A DNA stretch of 36,325 nt from Myxococcaceae bacterium (GTDB taxonomy: Bacteria; Myxococcota_A; Polyangia; Polyangiales; Ga0077539): the NCBI GenBank assembly GCA_004297725.1, contig SCUS01000043.1:1-36325 (forward strand), read 5' to 3'. Within the stretch, counting starts at the first letter, position 1. Each line of letters starts with the position of its first letter. The notes beneath the pieces were generated by a model, which saw only the letters and a program-made list of their open reading frames with translations, was not told the DNA's origin and ran no database searches. Shown in pieces: positions 9,001-17,127 of the stretch. Both the position numbers and the translations under genes were made by a program.

Positions 9001-11385
9001 CGACGCGTGGCGGAGGAGGGACGGAGCGCTGGCGAAGAGCGCCTCGTCCTCGGCCAGAGCTTCGAGGCCGTCGTACTCGACCGCGAGGAGACCGAGCTGT
9101 TCGAGGTTGGGGTTCGTGAAGCGCCAGCCGCGGCGCTGATCAAACCAGACCCGGTAGGCGAGCACCTCGCGCAGCGTGCGCTCGGCTTCGGTGAGGTTGT
9201 GCCCCTTGAGGTCGGGCTCGTGCAGCCACTCGGCGCGCACGTCCGCAGTCCGACGGTCGAAGCCGAGCGCCTTCTGCTGCGCCCCGCCGAGCTGCTCGCT
9301 GCGGAGGCCCTCCGGTCCCGCCTGCAAGAGCGCGCCGAGGAAGCCCGCGCGCACCAGGCTCACGAACAGGAAGTCGTTGAAGTGCCCCGCTTGCAGGGCC
9401 GCGTCCTGGCGGTTGTCGGTGAAGCCGAGGAGCTTCCGCTTGTCGGTGTCGAGCTTGGACTTTCCGCCATGCATCCATCGAAGGACGCTGCCGACCAGCA
9501 CCGTGGTGGCGGAGCTGCGCCCTTCCGCGGAGAGCGAAGAGAGCCGGTTGCGGTCGCGGGCGGAGGTACCGACGGTGTCGCCGCAGCGCAGGCAGAACCG
9601 ATATTTCCCCGGTAGAAACCACGCGCGTGCACCACTCCGTGCGGTGCCGTCAGGGGAGACCCGGCACGCCTCGGCGCGGGCCTTGCGGTAGTTGGGCTTG
9701 AGCTTGGGGTTGCCCGCGGCGTCGAACTGCACCCACGCCTCGGGGTAGTCCTCGATGCGGTCGTCGAAAGTGAATTCCGGGTCGGCGCCGTGGAGCGTCA
9801 GGAAGCCGAAGCGCTCCCTCGAGTCGCCCTGCTCGGTGCGATCGGTCGGGTCGCTGTCCGGTCGTTCGGGAACGCTATCGTCGATGTCGCGAGGCACGAA
9901 GCGCAGCGTGCCGTCGTCGTCGAGGCGGCGGACGGGATGATACTCGTGGCCACACTCCCGACAGAAGTGCAGGGGGTAGAGCCGCTTCTCCGGGCTGCCC
10001 GGCAAGAATAGCTGCCCATCGACGGTCACCACGCGCTGGCCGGGGGCCTCGAGCGTCGAGAAGGCGTGCCCGGCTCCGGAGATGAACTGGTGGAGCTTGA
10101 ACGGGAAGAAGCTGCGACCGCTCGCGGTGTCGACGCCGGTGCGGTCGATCTCGGGGACGCTCGAGATGAGGAGCATCTCGCGGAGTGCCTTGCGGCATGC
10201 ATCGGGCGATCGCCCGGCGTCGGCTGCGAGGGCATCGACGGCCTGGGTGAGGGTCTTCGGGCGCGCGCGGAGCCAGCGCTGGTCGGCGTCCGAGAACGTG
10301 ATGCCGAGTCGCGTCTCGACCCACACCGCGAGCGGATGAACGCGCAGCGACGCATCGGAGACGCTGGGCGCGAGGGCTTCGTCGATGGCGGGACCGAGGG
10401 CGCCGCGCACTGACTCCGCGGTCTGCATCGCGTCGGTGGTGCGCTCGAGGGTTTCGGCGATGACGTTGGTCTCGGCGATGGCCAACGAGAAGAGCTTCGT
10501 CGCGACCTGCCCGACCACCCGGTTCTTGTCCACGAGGGTGCCCTCGCTGGCCATCGTGGCCGAGGTGCCGATGCACTGGAGGCGCTCCGGCGAGAGGCGT
10601 TCGCGGACACGTCGCACGAGCAGAGCGACGTCGGCGCCCTGGCGGCCGCGGTACGTGTGGAGCTCGTCGAGCACGAGGAACCGCAAGCCCGCGCAGTGCT
10701 CCATCACGCGGCGGTCGGTCTCGTCCTGCCGGGTCATCAGCAGCTCGAGCATCATGAAGTTGGTGAGCAGGATGTCCGGCGGCTCGGACGCGATGCGCTT
10801 GCGCTCCTCGTCCTTCTCCTGCCCCGTGTAACGGGCGATGCTGACGGGAGCATCGCCCTGCACGTTCTTCAGGAACTTGTTGATCTCCTCGAGCTGGCTG
10901 TTGGCCAGCGCGTTCATCGGATAGATGATGATGGCGCGTGTGCGCTTCGGGCCGCCGCGTGACCTGGCTTCGAGGATCGCGCTGACGATCGGCACGAAGA
11001 AGCAGAGCGACTTGCCCGATCCGGTGCCCGTGGTGACGACGAAGCTCTCACCACGTGCGGCCACCGCCACGGCCTGCTCCTGGTGCTTGTGCAGCCGCAA
11101 CGTCTCGCCGCGTGTCGCGCCCGGGGCGGCCGGCGCGCGGAAGATGTCCGCGCAGCCCGGGTGCAGCCCGCCGTTGGCGACCAGCGCGTCGATGGTGAGG
11201 CCCGGCCGGTAGTTCGGGTTGATCTGCAGAAGCGGTTCGGGCCAGTAGCGCGCCCCGGCGTAGATGGCGTCGATCTGCTGCTGGATGTCGGCCGCGAAGA
11301 TGGTGGTGAACGACGTCGCGAACCGCTCGTACTCATCGACGACGGTGTCTCGCAGCGAGAAGACGTCCATACTCTGTGCGCTCAT
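6064..11385 (-). CDS. Giant DEAD/DEAH helicase with DUF1998-type Cys motif (DruE-like / DrmA-DrmB-like fusion)
   Basis: Superfamily 2 helicase of about 1773 residues. N-terminal region (1-100) precedes Walker A TGTGSGKS (119-126) and a DELH box (240-243). After a long insert, the second RecA lobe has MELGVDIS and QRSGRAGR (about 1025-1065). CxxC pairs lie near 472 (FCRECG), 596 (FCLRCG) and 1358-1380 (ICRSCG, CHACG). Near 1620-1640 the DUF1998 signature CVAGCYRCLLSY appears. The size and helicase-plus-DUF1998 layout match Druantia DruE and long defence-island relatives; DISARM splits these parts between DrmA and DrmB. The start is ATG 11385, preceded by GGTGGAG about 7 nt upstream; an in-frame ATG 177 nt upstream has no ribosome site and a low-complexity Arg-rich leader. 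First gene of the leftward operon with the SNF2 helicase and methyltransferase. Probable function is ATP-driven recognition or remodelling of phage DNA; no nuclease motif is seen. Confidence 0.87.
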   Translation of the reverse strand: MSAQSMDVFSLRDTVVDEYERFATSFTTIFAADIQQQIDAIYAGARYWPEPLLQINPNYRPGLTIDALVANGGLHPGCADIFRAPAAPGATRGETLRLHKHQEQAVAVAARGESFVVTTGTGSGKSLCFFVPIVSAILEARSRGGPKRTRAIIIYPMNALANSQLEEINKFLKNVQGDAPVSIARYTGQEKDEERKRIASEPPDILLTNFMMLELLMTRQDETDRRVMEHCAGLRFLVLDELHTYRGRQGADVALLVRRVRERLSPERLQCIGTSATMASEGTLVDKNRVVGQVATKLFSLAIAETNVIAETLERTTDAMQTAESVRGALGPAIDEALAPSVSDASLRVHPLAVWVETRLGITFSDADQRWLRARPKTLTQAVDALAADAGRSPDACRKALREMLLISSVPEIDRTGVDTASGRSFFPFKLHQFISGAGHAFSTLEAPGQRVVTVDGQLFLPGSPEKRLYPLHFCRECGHEYHPVRRLDDDGTLRFVPRDIDDSVPERPDSDPTDRTEQGDSRERFGFLTLHGADPEFTFDDRIEDYPEAWVQFDAAGNPKLKPNYRKARAEACRVSPDGTARSGARAWFLPGKYRFCLRCGDTVGTSARDRNRLSSLSAEGRSSATTVLVGSVLRWMHGGKSKLDTDKRKLLGFTDNRQDAALQAGHFNDFLFVSLVRAGFLGALLQAGPEGLRSEQLGGAQQKALGFDRRTADVRAEWLHEPDLKGHNLTEAERTLREVLAYRVWFDQRRGWRFTNPNLEQLGLLAVEYDGLEALAEDEALFASAPSLLRHASPTVRAQVFHALFDHLRQGMAIKSLVLDGQEIEKMAARSHSRLRSPWGFASDEHPRPGRYLMVKAPAPKETTLRDEDLVVRGGTRSALGKLLRRPKLWSTGAIRDLKTAEFEALINALLATAKEHGLVSEESTPFDGAQGWQLVDSCVLFKVGTPTDKANPFFRDYYANLAAMLRAPVHPLFGFEAREHTAQVDGERRAVREKRFRYGTEEKAALEQDKQHLRELGEAGRFLPVLFCSPTMELGVDISALNAVYLRNVPPTPANYAQRSGRAGRSGQAALVLTYCSAQGPHDQYFFRNPKAMVHGEVRPPTLELANRDLVDSHLQAVWLAASEEPLDGSIAELLDLKAVGRPLRPEVRAPLARPRVADEAAARMGRVLDMLTDDLTTSAAPWYTGRDRYAADLAAQSLGRFERAFNRWRELFSAAEEQRDAARRTMDDYAAPPQDRRSAQGRHAQAIEQLSLLQKDSGSSTNDFYTYRYLATEGFLPGYNFPRLPLMAFIPSTKDNRGRQTYLQRPRFLALSEFGPRSLVYHEGRAFRVARAMLTLGQRDSSTAEAHLPTKAVRICRSCGAGHFDEAPSVCHACGLPLSEAERIENLYRIENVATQPAERITANVEERQRQGFELQTTFEWAVRDHGLDVRRGAAADQDGDIVRLAYGAGASITRVNKGLRRRVDRSKLGYTIDPISGYWARGEDENDEGPPDPTAAARQQIVPIVRDQKNALLVQLPGATPAEATAATVQHALLRGIESVYQLEEGEVLAEPMPSRERRNGFLFYEATEGGAGVLSRLVAEPGAIASVARKALAILHLDVEDAALPGSIEGLVDEPDTACVAGCYRCLLSYYNQPDHELLNRRDKAAREILLRLARATMHIVAPAGGDGAAPAVVAARDGLSPQGARWFEQAAALGLPGPDARPIVSAAVTLDLVWRNHYVAATVGEAPAEAVAALADQGFEIIAFAADEARWSESFAVLARHLGRAS

Positions 11386-11912
11386 CGTGGCTCCACCCCC
11401 CGTCAGGCCGATCGACAGGGGCGAGAGGATAGCGGCTCCGTCGCGCGATGTGCAGCCCGAAGTTTTTCTGCCTGCGCGCGAAACACGCTGGCCGCCGCGT
11501 GAGACGACGGCGCTCGCGGCACGCATGGTTGCCTCCAGCGAGATGGAGCGACGGACGAGCATCTCCTCGTCGGCCGCGTCGCGGCGGTGATGTGAACGGG
11601 ATGGCCACCGAGCGTTGCGCGGGGCGGCTTCTCGGGGCGTTGTCCTGGGCCAACGAACGGGACGCGGCGGCGCTCCTGGCGGAATTGGCGGATGATGCGG
11701 AGCCGCACGTGCTCAGAAGCCACCAGCCGAGCCGCGCCTCGTCGTCGATCAGATCTTCCAGATCGTCGCGCAGGGGTTACGGGGTTGCGCCAGGAGAGGT
11801 GGGCGAAGTGCGTCGGACCACCCGGCAAGGGCTTCAGCGCTCGCGAGCTTTGGTTCTTCCAGAGTTTGTGCGGAGCATCAGCGCGCCGAGCACCCGTGCG
11901 CGCTCGAGTCAC
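11386..11912. other. Intergenic gap between the two leftward operons
   Basis: About 530 bases with no gene I can support. Open frames on both strands are Arg/Pro/Ser-rich and lack motifs or ribosome sites. The promoter of the large helicase operon should lie at its left end; no clear -35/-10 pair is visible. A short rightward stretch near 11.8 kb reads somewhat protein-like and could be gene debris. Confidence 0.5.
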
Positions 11913-13505
11913 CTATGCCGGAACGCTGACGGCCTGCTCGACCCAGGTCGCGAGCACCTCGCACAGCACGAGCGCGTCCGCTGGGTTTGCTATCTTGTTC
12001 TGCGAGAGGGTGTACGACAGGCCCGCGAGCTGGAGCAACGCAACGTCGAGCAGTTGCACGGCATAGGCGGCGCCGTCACATCTCGACAGGGCCTCTCGCC
12101 GAAGGGCCCGGACAAGCGCTCGGGTGGACAGGTATTGCTCGGGGAGCCCGGGCGGGACGGAGGCCTCGGCGACGTCGCGACCATCGAAGAGATCCCGACA
12201 GCACTCCACCAGGCTCTGCGCACCGTCGCAGCGCTGGTGGAGCACCAGGCTCACCTCCAGGGTCGCGAGGTCGCGACCGTAGATCGCGGGACTCGGTCCA
12301 CCCGCGTCGATGACGTAGGCCCGCGCGCCTTGCCCGGGATCTATGTCGATCGCGACGTTGTCGATGTGCAGATCGCCATGGTGGTAGGTCTGCGCACGGA
12401 CCGGTCGGCGAGCCTGGACACGTGCCAGCCGAACGTAGAAGGCGATGAGCGTGTTGACCTGGTCGGAGACGCGAAGCGCCTCCGCGGCGCGACGTAGGTC
12501 CGCCTCACGATTGATCCCGTTCGGCGTCGCGAGGAGGGACGCAACCGCCCTATCCTCCTGGCGAAGATCGGACAGGCCCTCCAACTGCTGCGCGACGTCC
12601 GCGGCAAGCTGGTCCACCTCCGACGCAGCTCGAGGCTCGCGCGAGAGGAGATCGCGGAGGGGCATGGGTTCACGATCGCTGAGAACCGCATTGTCCGTCA
12701 CGAGCAGTCCCCGGCTGTGGCTTCCGATGCTGCCCACGACACTGACATGGCGCAGCTTCTGCGCCGATCGCTTCGCTGCAAGGGCGGATACGTCGGCGCT
12801 CGCGCGCGGTTCCAGCTTGAAGAACCGCGAACAGGAACGCTCATACCCATCGCGGAGGAGCACGCGTCCGAAGAAGACCTTCGTCCACTCTGCGAGCGCA
12901 CCGGAGCGCGGCCGGGTCGCGCTCCACCACCGCAGATCGAGCCCTATCTGCTCGCGGCGCGTCAGGACGTATCGCCGGAGCAGGTCGTCCTCCCGGGGAC
13001 TCAGCGTCGGGCGGGGTTCGTCCCCGTTCTCGCGCACGTGAACCCCAACGTCCACATACTCGCAGGCCTTCTCGCACGCCGCTCGCAACCCTGCGTCCAG
13101 GTTGTCCGCCGCCTTGTTGAGCGTTGCACCATAGTGGAACTGTTCTCGCAACTGCGTCCCCAAGCCCTCCAGGTTGGCGACGTGGTTCAGCCGTCCGGTG
13201 ACGATCACGAGAGCCGGCACCGGGAACTCGTCCCGCTGCGCGAGCGTGCGGACGAGTGCGAGTCCCCGTACTTGTCCCTCCTCGGCGTCGCCGCCGCGCG
13301 ACTCCGGCAGCCCGAGGTCCAGCACAACGACGTGAAAGATCTGCGGGCCGGCGAGGATGGACACCGCGTCGTCGTAGGTCGCTGCGTAGCGCGCGGTGAT
13401 GCCGGGAAAGTCCTTCTCGAGGACACGCACGTGCGTCCGGTATGCCTCGACCATCCGGTGCTCGTCTTCGATCACCAGCAACTGGAGTGCGCGCGGATAG
13501 CTCAT
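11913..13505 (-). CDS. Response-regulator receiver domain fused to an APH-like kinase fold
   Basis: 530 residues in two parts. Residues 1-135 form a REC domain: acidic pair E13/D14 (VIEDEH), phospho-acceptor D63 (VVVLDLGLPES), conserved Thr near 103 (VIVTGR) and Lys near 131 (TLNKAAD). Residues about 190-530 look like an aminoglycoside-phosphotransferase-type kinase: possible ATP lysine K230 (FFKLEP), Brenner motif HGDLHIDN (376-383), a metal-binding Asp in YVIDAGG (397-403) and RDLATLE (411-417). Known: REC outputs are usually DNA-binding or enzymatic; REC joined to an APH kinase is not a standard pair. Inference: phosphorylation by the adjacent histidine-kinase-like protein switches the kinase domain on or off. 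The start ATG overlaps the stop of that gene in an ATGA, so the pair is made in a fixed ratio. The substrate is unknown; resistance by drug phosphorylation seems unlikely in this context. Confidence 0.8.
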   Translation of the reverse strand: MSYPRALQLLVIEDEHRMVEAYRTHVRVLEKDFPGITARYAATYDDAVSILAGPQIFHVVVLDLGLPESRGGDAEEGQVRGLALVRTLAQRDEFPVPALVIVTGRLNHVANLEGLGTQLREQFHYGATLNKAADNLDAGLRAACEKACEYVDVGVHVRENGDEPRPTLSPREDDLLRRYVLTRREQIGLDLRWWSATRPRSGALAEWTKVFFGRVLLRDGYERSCSRFFKLEPRASADVSALAAKRSAQKLRHVSVVGSIGSHSRGLLVTDNAVLSDREPMPLRDLLSREPRAASEVDQLAADVAQQLEGLSDLRQEDRAVASLLATPNGINREADLRRAAEALRVSDQVNTLIAFYVRLARVQARRPVRAQTYHHGDLHIDNVAIDIDPGQGARAYVIDAGGPSPAIYGRDLATLEVSLVLHQRCDGAQSLVECCRDLFDGRDVAEASVPPGLPEQYLSTRALVRALRREALSRCDGAAYAVQLLDVALLQLAGLSYTLSQNKIANPADALVLCEVLATWVEQAVSVPA

Positions 13506-14521
13506 CGTTCGATGGTCGGAAGGGAAAGTACAACGCGATGGCGGCGTGCGGGCACCTCTCGCAGCTCGGCCGACCCGCCGAGCCGCGTGACCGCGTCCCA
13601 GACCTCGAGGAGCCCTCGACCGCGGCGGCGGCCACCCTTCGTGCTGAACTGAAGGACAAACGCGCGTTCGACGTCCGCGGTCGGAAAGCCGGGACCGTTG
13701 TCGAGCACGGTGAGCAGCAGCGAGCCTCCCGTCGCGGCGACCGAGACGGTGATCTGGCAGGGACCGGTCACCGCTTGCCGGGCGTTGTGCCAGAGGTTGG
13801 TAAACGCGGTGTCGAGAAAAAACTCGCTTGACGCAACGCGACGCTCGCGCGCGTTCTCGTCGGCGAGAACCTCGTAGCCCATGCCGCCGAACGCGGCGGC
13901 GAAGGACCGCAGGTGTTGCTCGATCCAGGCGCAGAGCCGAACGGGCCGTACCTCGAAGTACTCGTCACCCTCCTCGACCTCGATCGAGCGTCCGAGCTGG
14001 CGAAGCGCGTCCCTGACCGCGGCAAGGTAGGGCTGCACGCGGGCCAGCAACTGGTCTCCGCCTGCCGCGTGCAACTCAGACGTCAGCCGATCGACCGAGA
14101 GTCCCGCGGGAGGGAGGCCGTTGCGAACGCGGTGCTGGAGCCGCCCTGAGACGTACCGGTACGTCTCGAGGATCGAGGGCGGCGAAGCCGCAGGGCCCCG
14201 GCGCGAAGAGGGGGGGCGTTCGTCCTCCGCGAGGGCGGCTTGGATCGCGCGCAGTGCGAACTCGTCCGTCTCCGTGCGTCGCCACTCGGCGACGATCTCG
14301 ATGACGCTGGAGCGCGCCGGATGGCCCATGAGGGCGCGCGCCACGAGCTGGCGCAGGCGTCCGTCGGCGGGTGAGCGGAGGCGGGCCATGACCTCCCGAA
14401 CGAGGCCGAGCGCCGCGCTGTCGAGCAGCGCGGAGATTCGCGCCTTGGCGGCCAACGGGTCCGCGAACGCGAGTTCGCGGAGCTGCCGAATCGTCGCGTC
14501 GGCCTCGTCAGCTGCGGCCAT
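13502..14521 (-). CDS. Cytoplasmic histidine-kinase-like ATPase
   Basis: 339 residues. Residues 1-100 are helical and HEAT-like (short repeats around VREVMARLRS, LVARALMG and FALRAIQAALAE). A DHp-like helix follows with LQHRVRNGL, where H130 is the best phospho-acceptor candidate. The GHKL ATPase domain has an N-box (NLWHNARQA, N246), a G1 box (LDNGPGFP, D274) and FSTKGG plus GRGLLEVWD as the G2 region. No membrane segment or signal peptide, so the sensor is cytoplasmic. The start ATG 14521 overlaps the SMC-like ATPase gene by 14 nt; a longer frame to 14617 lies wholly inside that gene and is rejected. The stop overlaps the REC-kinase start. Likely role: relay from the ATPase (or a ligand of the HEAT-like part) to the REC domain. 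DHp assignment is inferred from one motif and position; the ATPase boxes are clear. Confidence 0.8.
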   Translation of the reverse strand: MAAADEADATIRQLRELAFADPLAAKARISALLDSAALGLVREVMARLRSPADGRLRQLVARALMGHPARSSVIEIVAEWRRTETDEFALRAIQAALAEDERPPSSRRGPAASPPSILETYRYVSGRLQHRVRNGLPPAGLSVDRLTSELHAAGGDQLLARVQPYLAAVRDALRQLGRSIEVEEGDEYFEVRPVRLCAWIEQHLRSFAAAFGGMGYEVLADENARERRVASSEFFLDTAFTNLWHNARQAVTGPCQITVSVAATGGSLLLTVLDNGPGFPTADVERAFVLQFSTKGGRRRGRGLLEVWDAVTRLGGSAELREVPARRHRVVLSLPTIER

Positions 14522-16409
14522 AGCGCTGGCGACGAAGGTCGAACGCCGCCGCGCCTCCCTCGAGCAACTCGATGATGTCCTCGCGGCACTCGTCGAGAGA
14601 GCCAACCTTTCGCACAAATCCGCGTCGGCCGTCGGAGTCCATCACGACGATGCAATCGGCCTCACCCAGCACGGGGATGTTCGCGTTGTGCGTGATGAAC
14701 AGCAGCTGACGCGTGGGCTTGAGGCGGCGAATGCTCTCGACCACAGTGCGGAAGATGAAGGCGTTGTCGAGGTTGTCCTCGGGCTGGTCGACGACGAGCG
14801 GCGTGCGGCGACGCGCGAGCAGGAGCGGCAGCAGCGCGGTGCACTTCTGGCCGCGCGAGAGGTGAGCGGCGTCTCGGTAGATCGCGTCGTCGGGCGTGCC
14901 CACGTTCAGTTCGATCGAGACCACGTCGTCGGACGGCAGCACCTCCAACGTCAGCGGGTCGAGCGCCTGGCGAAGCGCGTCGAGCACCCGCTTCGCGCGG
15001 TCGGCGCCGAAGCGGCAAACCGCCTCGAACTCGCCCAGGTTGTCCGCGCGGACGATCTGCGCGAGCTCGTCGGGCCGAAACCGCGTCACGCTCTCGACGA
15101 TCGCGTCGTGCTGGCGGAGCCCGGACCCGTGGAGCGCCTGGCTCACCAGCTGCTGGTACTCGAGGGTGTCCGCGCTGCGACGCAGGCCGAGTCGGACCTG
15201 GCCGGGGACCACAGCCATCAGCTCGCCAACGACCTCCTCGCGGAGCGCTGAAACGCGCTCGCGTAGCACGAGATACTTGGCCTTGAGGGACTGGCGTTCG
15301 ACGAGCAACGCCTGCTCGTCGCCCCGTGCCGCGGTCTGTCGCGCCTCGAGTTGCGCGAGTCGAAGGACCGCGCGCTCTGCGTCCGAACGTTCTCGCACAG
15401 CGGCTTCGGCGACGCGGTCCCGCTCACGCAGCTGTGCCGAGGCTGAGGCCTGACCGAGATGCGCCTCGGCGAGCAATACCTCCGACGCGCGCAGCGCCAC
15501 GCGGGCCGCGTCGATGGCCCCCTGGATCGCCGCGACATGCTCGGTGACAGCGGAGTGCAATACGGCCAGCGTCTCGTGGAGCGAGGCCGCGAGCGCGGCG
15601 TTCGCGGACTGCGCCGCGGCGATCTCCGTCGGCACGTCTCGCGCCGCGGTGGTCGCCACCCTGAGGCAATCCGCCTCGACGCCCGCGAGCGCGTCGAACA
15701 GTTTACGCGCACGCTTCTGCTCCGCCTCGTTGTGAAGCCGCTGCTGGTCCGCCGTGGCGAGAGCAGCTGCGTGCTCGGAGGCCGGCGCCACCGGGAGCGC
15801 CGCGAGGCGGTCCCGCGCGTCCACCAGCGCCTGCGCTTCCTCGGTGAGGTCGACGAGCCCGCGGCGGGACGCCCTGATGCGGTCCGCGCTGGCCTCGAGC
15901 CCGCGTCGTGCTTCCGCGATCTCGCCTTGGATCTCCAGCAGGTCCGTCGCGCGCAACTCGTCGAGCAGGCCCCGGCGCCTGGGCCCAAGCGTCTCGTCGG
16001 CGATCGTCTCAATCTCGGCGCTGGTGTACGCATCCAGGGGCAGGAACGTGCCGCGATCTAGCGCGACCGCCGAGAGGACCTTGCCCTCGCCCGTCGTGAG
16101 TACGGCGGGTTGGCGGCCCTCGCGTCGGACGACGAACGTCTGACCGTCATGCTCCGAGCGAGCGCGCAGGGTGATCGCCGACTTGGCGAGGTTCGAGCGG
16201 AAGAGTTCCTGCCGGTCGCGCGAGGCCCCTTCGACGCCACCGAGCCCGCCGCGGATGGCTTCCGCCAGCGTCGACTTCCCGCTCCCGCGCGGGCCGATAA
16301 TGCACGTCAGGCCCTCGGGGAGTTCAATCGAAACAGCCTCAAGAAAGCCACCGCGGATGTCGATCGAGCTGAGGAACCAACGATTCTCCACGGGGTGATT
16401 CAATCCCAT
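14508..16409 (-). CDS. SMC/RecF-type coiled-coil ATPase
   Basis: About 633 residues with split ABC-type ATPase halves. Walker A GPRGSGKS lies at 39-46. A long Ala/Glu/Arg-rich coiled coil fills about 120-420. The C-terminal half has ABC signature LSRGQK (517-522), Walker B PLVVDQPED (537-545) with NLDN, and H-loop ITHNANIP (572-579). The DQPEDNLDN and THNANIP strings are characteristic of the TrlF/RecF-like ATPases found in phage-defence genes; the PHP nuclease domain of TrlF is absent. First gene of a three-gene operon. I chose ATG 16409 because the fold begins there (VENRWFLSSIDIRGG); a GTG about 50 nt upstream (near 16455) is possible, and the extension to 16640 is low-complexity. Inferred role: sensing DNA ends or unusual DNA structures and passing the signal to the kinase-like partner. 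Confidence 0.83.
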   Translation of the reverse strand: MGLNHPVENRWFLSSIDIRGGFLEAVSIELPEGLTCIIGPRGSGKSTLAEAIRGGLGGVEGASRDRQELFRSNLAKSAITLRARSEHDGQTFVVRREGRQPAVLTTGEGKVLSAVALDRGTFLPLDAYTSAEIETIADETLGPRRRGLLDELRATDLLEIQGEIAEARRGLEASADRIRASRRGLVDLTEEAQALVDARDRLAALPVAPASEHAAALATADQQRLHNEAEQKRARKLFDALAGVEADCLRVATTAARDVPTEIAAAQSANAALAASLHETLAVLHSAVTEHVAAIQGAIDAARVALRASEVLLAEAHLGQASASAQLRERDRVAEAAVRERSDAERAVLRLAQLEARQTAARGDEQALLVERQSLKAKYLVLRERVSALREEVVGELMAVVPGQVRLGLRRSADTLEYQQLVSQALHGSGLRQHDAIVESVTRFRPDELAQIVRADNLGEFEAVCRFGADRAKRVLDALRQALDPLTLEVLPSDDVVSIELNVGTPDDAIYRDAAHLSRGQKCTALLPLLLARRRTPLVVDQPEDNLDNAFIFRTVVESIRRLKPTRQLLFITHNANIPVLGEADCIVVMDSDGRRGFVRKVGSLDECREDIIELLEGGAAAFDLRRQRYGRS

Positions 16410-17127
16410 CCGTTCAGGCGCGGCAACTTCGATCGGTTCCGTGTCGCGGACCACCGACGCGTGGGCGGCGCGCGTGCAGCCGCAACCCGTCCGCGATGGG
16501 CGTCTTGATGGCCTGATGCGCTCGTGCCCGGCGCCGATGCTCCAGGTTCGCCGTGTCCGTCTTCGGGGTGGGCTACGGCGTCGCCCGCGATGGACGAGGC
16601 GACGCTCCGGTCGAAGCTCCACTAGATCGAGGCGCTGCACGCTGGCACCACCATCGACCGCGAGCGCGAGGCCGCGCGCCTCGCCGCCTGCGCATCTGAG
16701 CTCGGCTCGCGGCGCAGCGCACCGAGTGGCGGGACATCGTCATGTCCTGCAACTGAGGCGCACCCGCCCGTGTCCACTGGTGGGTCCAGCCGGAGAGAGC
16801 GCCCTCGACCGCGCAGATTGCTGTCACGAGGGCCCCGGGGTCAGGCGCAATGCGCCGGCGACTCTCGGCGATACACGCCTGGATCCCGCAGTCGTCGGCG
16901 GCGGGAGTCGACGCGGCCAGGTGTCGGACTCCACCTCCGGGATCCCGGTAGGGAAGGCCATTCGGTCGATGTGGAAACGGGGGGACATGGTCGAGCGCGC
17001 CGCTGTCTGTCGGAACGCCGTGGTCGCGGTAGTGCCCGAGGGCAGGACGCAGGTGAGCCGGTCGTGTCGCCATCGGCGCCGTACCGGACGCGGTACCGAA
17101 CGTCGCCGCGTCAGGCGGGCACGTCGT
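16410..17127. other. Gap containing gene debris between the ATPase operon and the PLD-helicase
   Basis: About 700 bases without an intact gene. It contains the decayed rightward gene annotated separately (16590-16756). The remainder, 16757-17127, shows no motif-bearing frame on either strand. The leftward operon's promoter presumably lies in the left part, but no convincing -35/-10 pair can be pointed to. Confidence 0.45.
16590..16756 (+). pseudogene. Decayed small gene with a nonsense codon and a frameshift
   Basis: Reads rightward from ATG 16590 as MDEATLRSKLH, then TAG at 16623, then IEALHAGTTIDREREAARLA in the same frame. The reading then shifts frame and continues as ARLAAQRTEWRDIVMSCN to a TGA at 16754. 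The pieces join into a plausible protein of about 55 residues, helical, charged and Ala-rich, with a pattern (KIEAL...GEREAA) that I associate with N-termini of DUF2786-like or myxobacterial hypothetical proteins. That assignment is from memory and weak. One stop and one frameshift within 170 bases show it is not a working gene. It marks past insertion or deletion between two defence operons. Confidence 0.45.

Noticed and set aside
1..11385. BREX system
   Set aside because: The methylase is PglX-like, but no PglZ phosphatase, BrxC ATPase or BrxL is in the window.
11403..11912. 169-codon leftward open frame between operons
   Set aside because: Arg/Pro/Ser-rich, no motif, no ribosome site.
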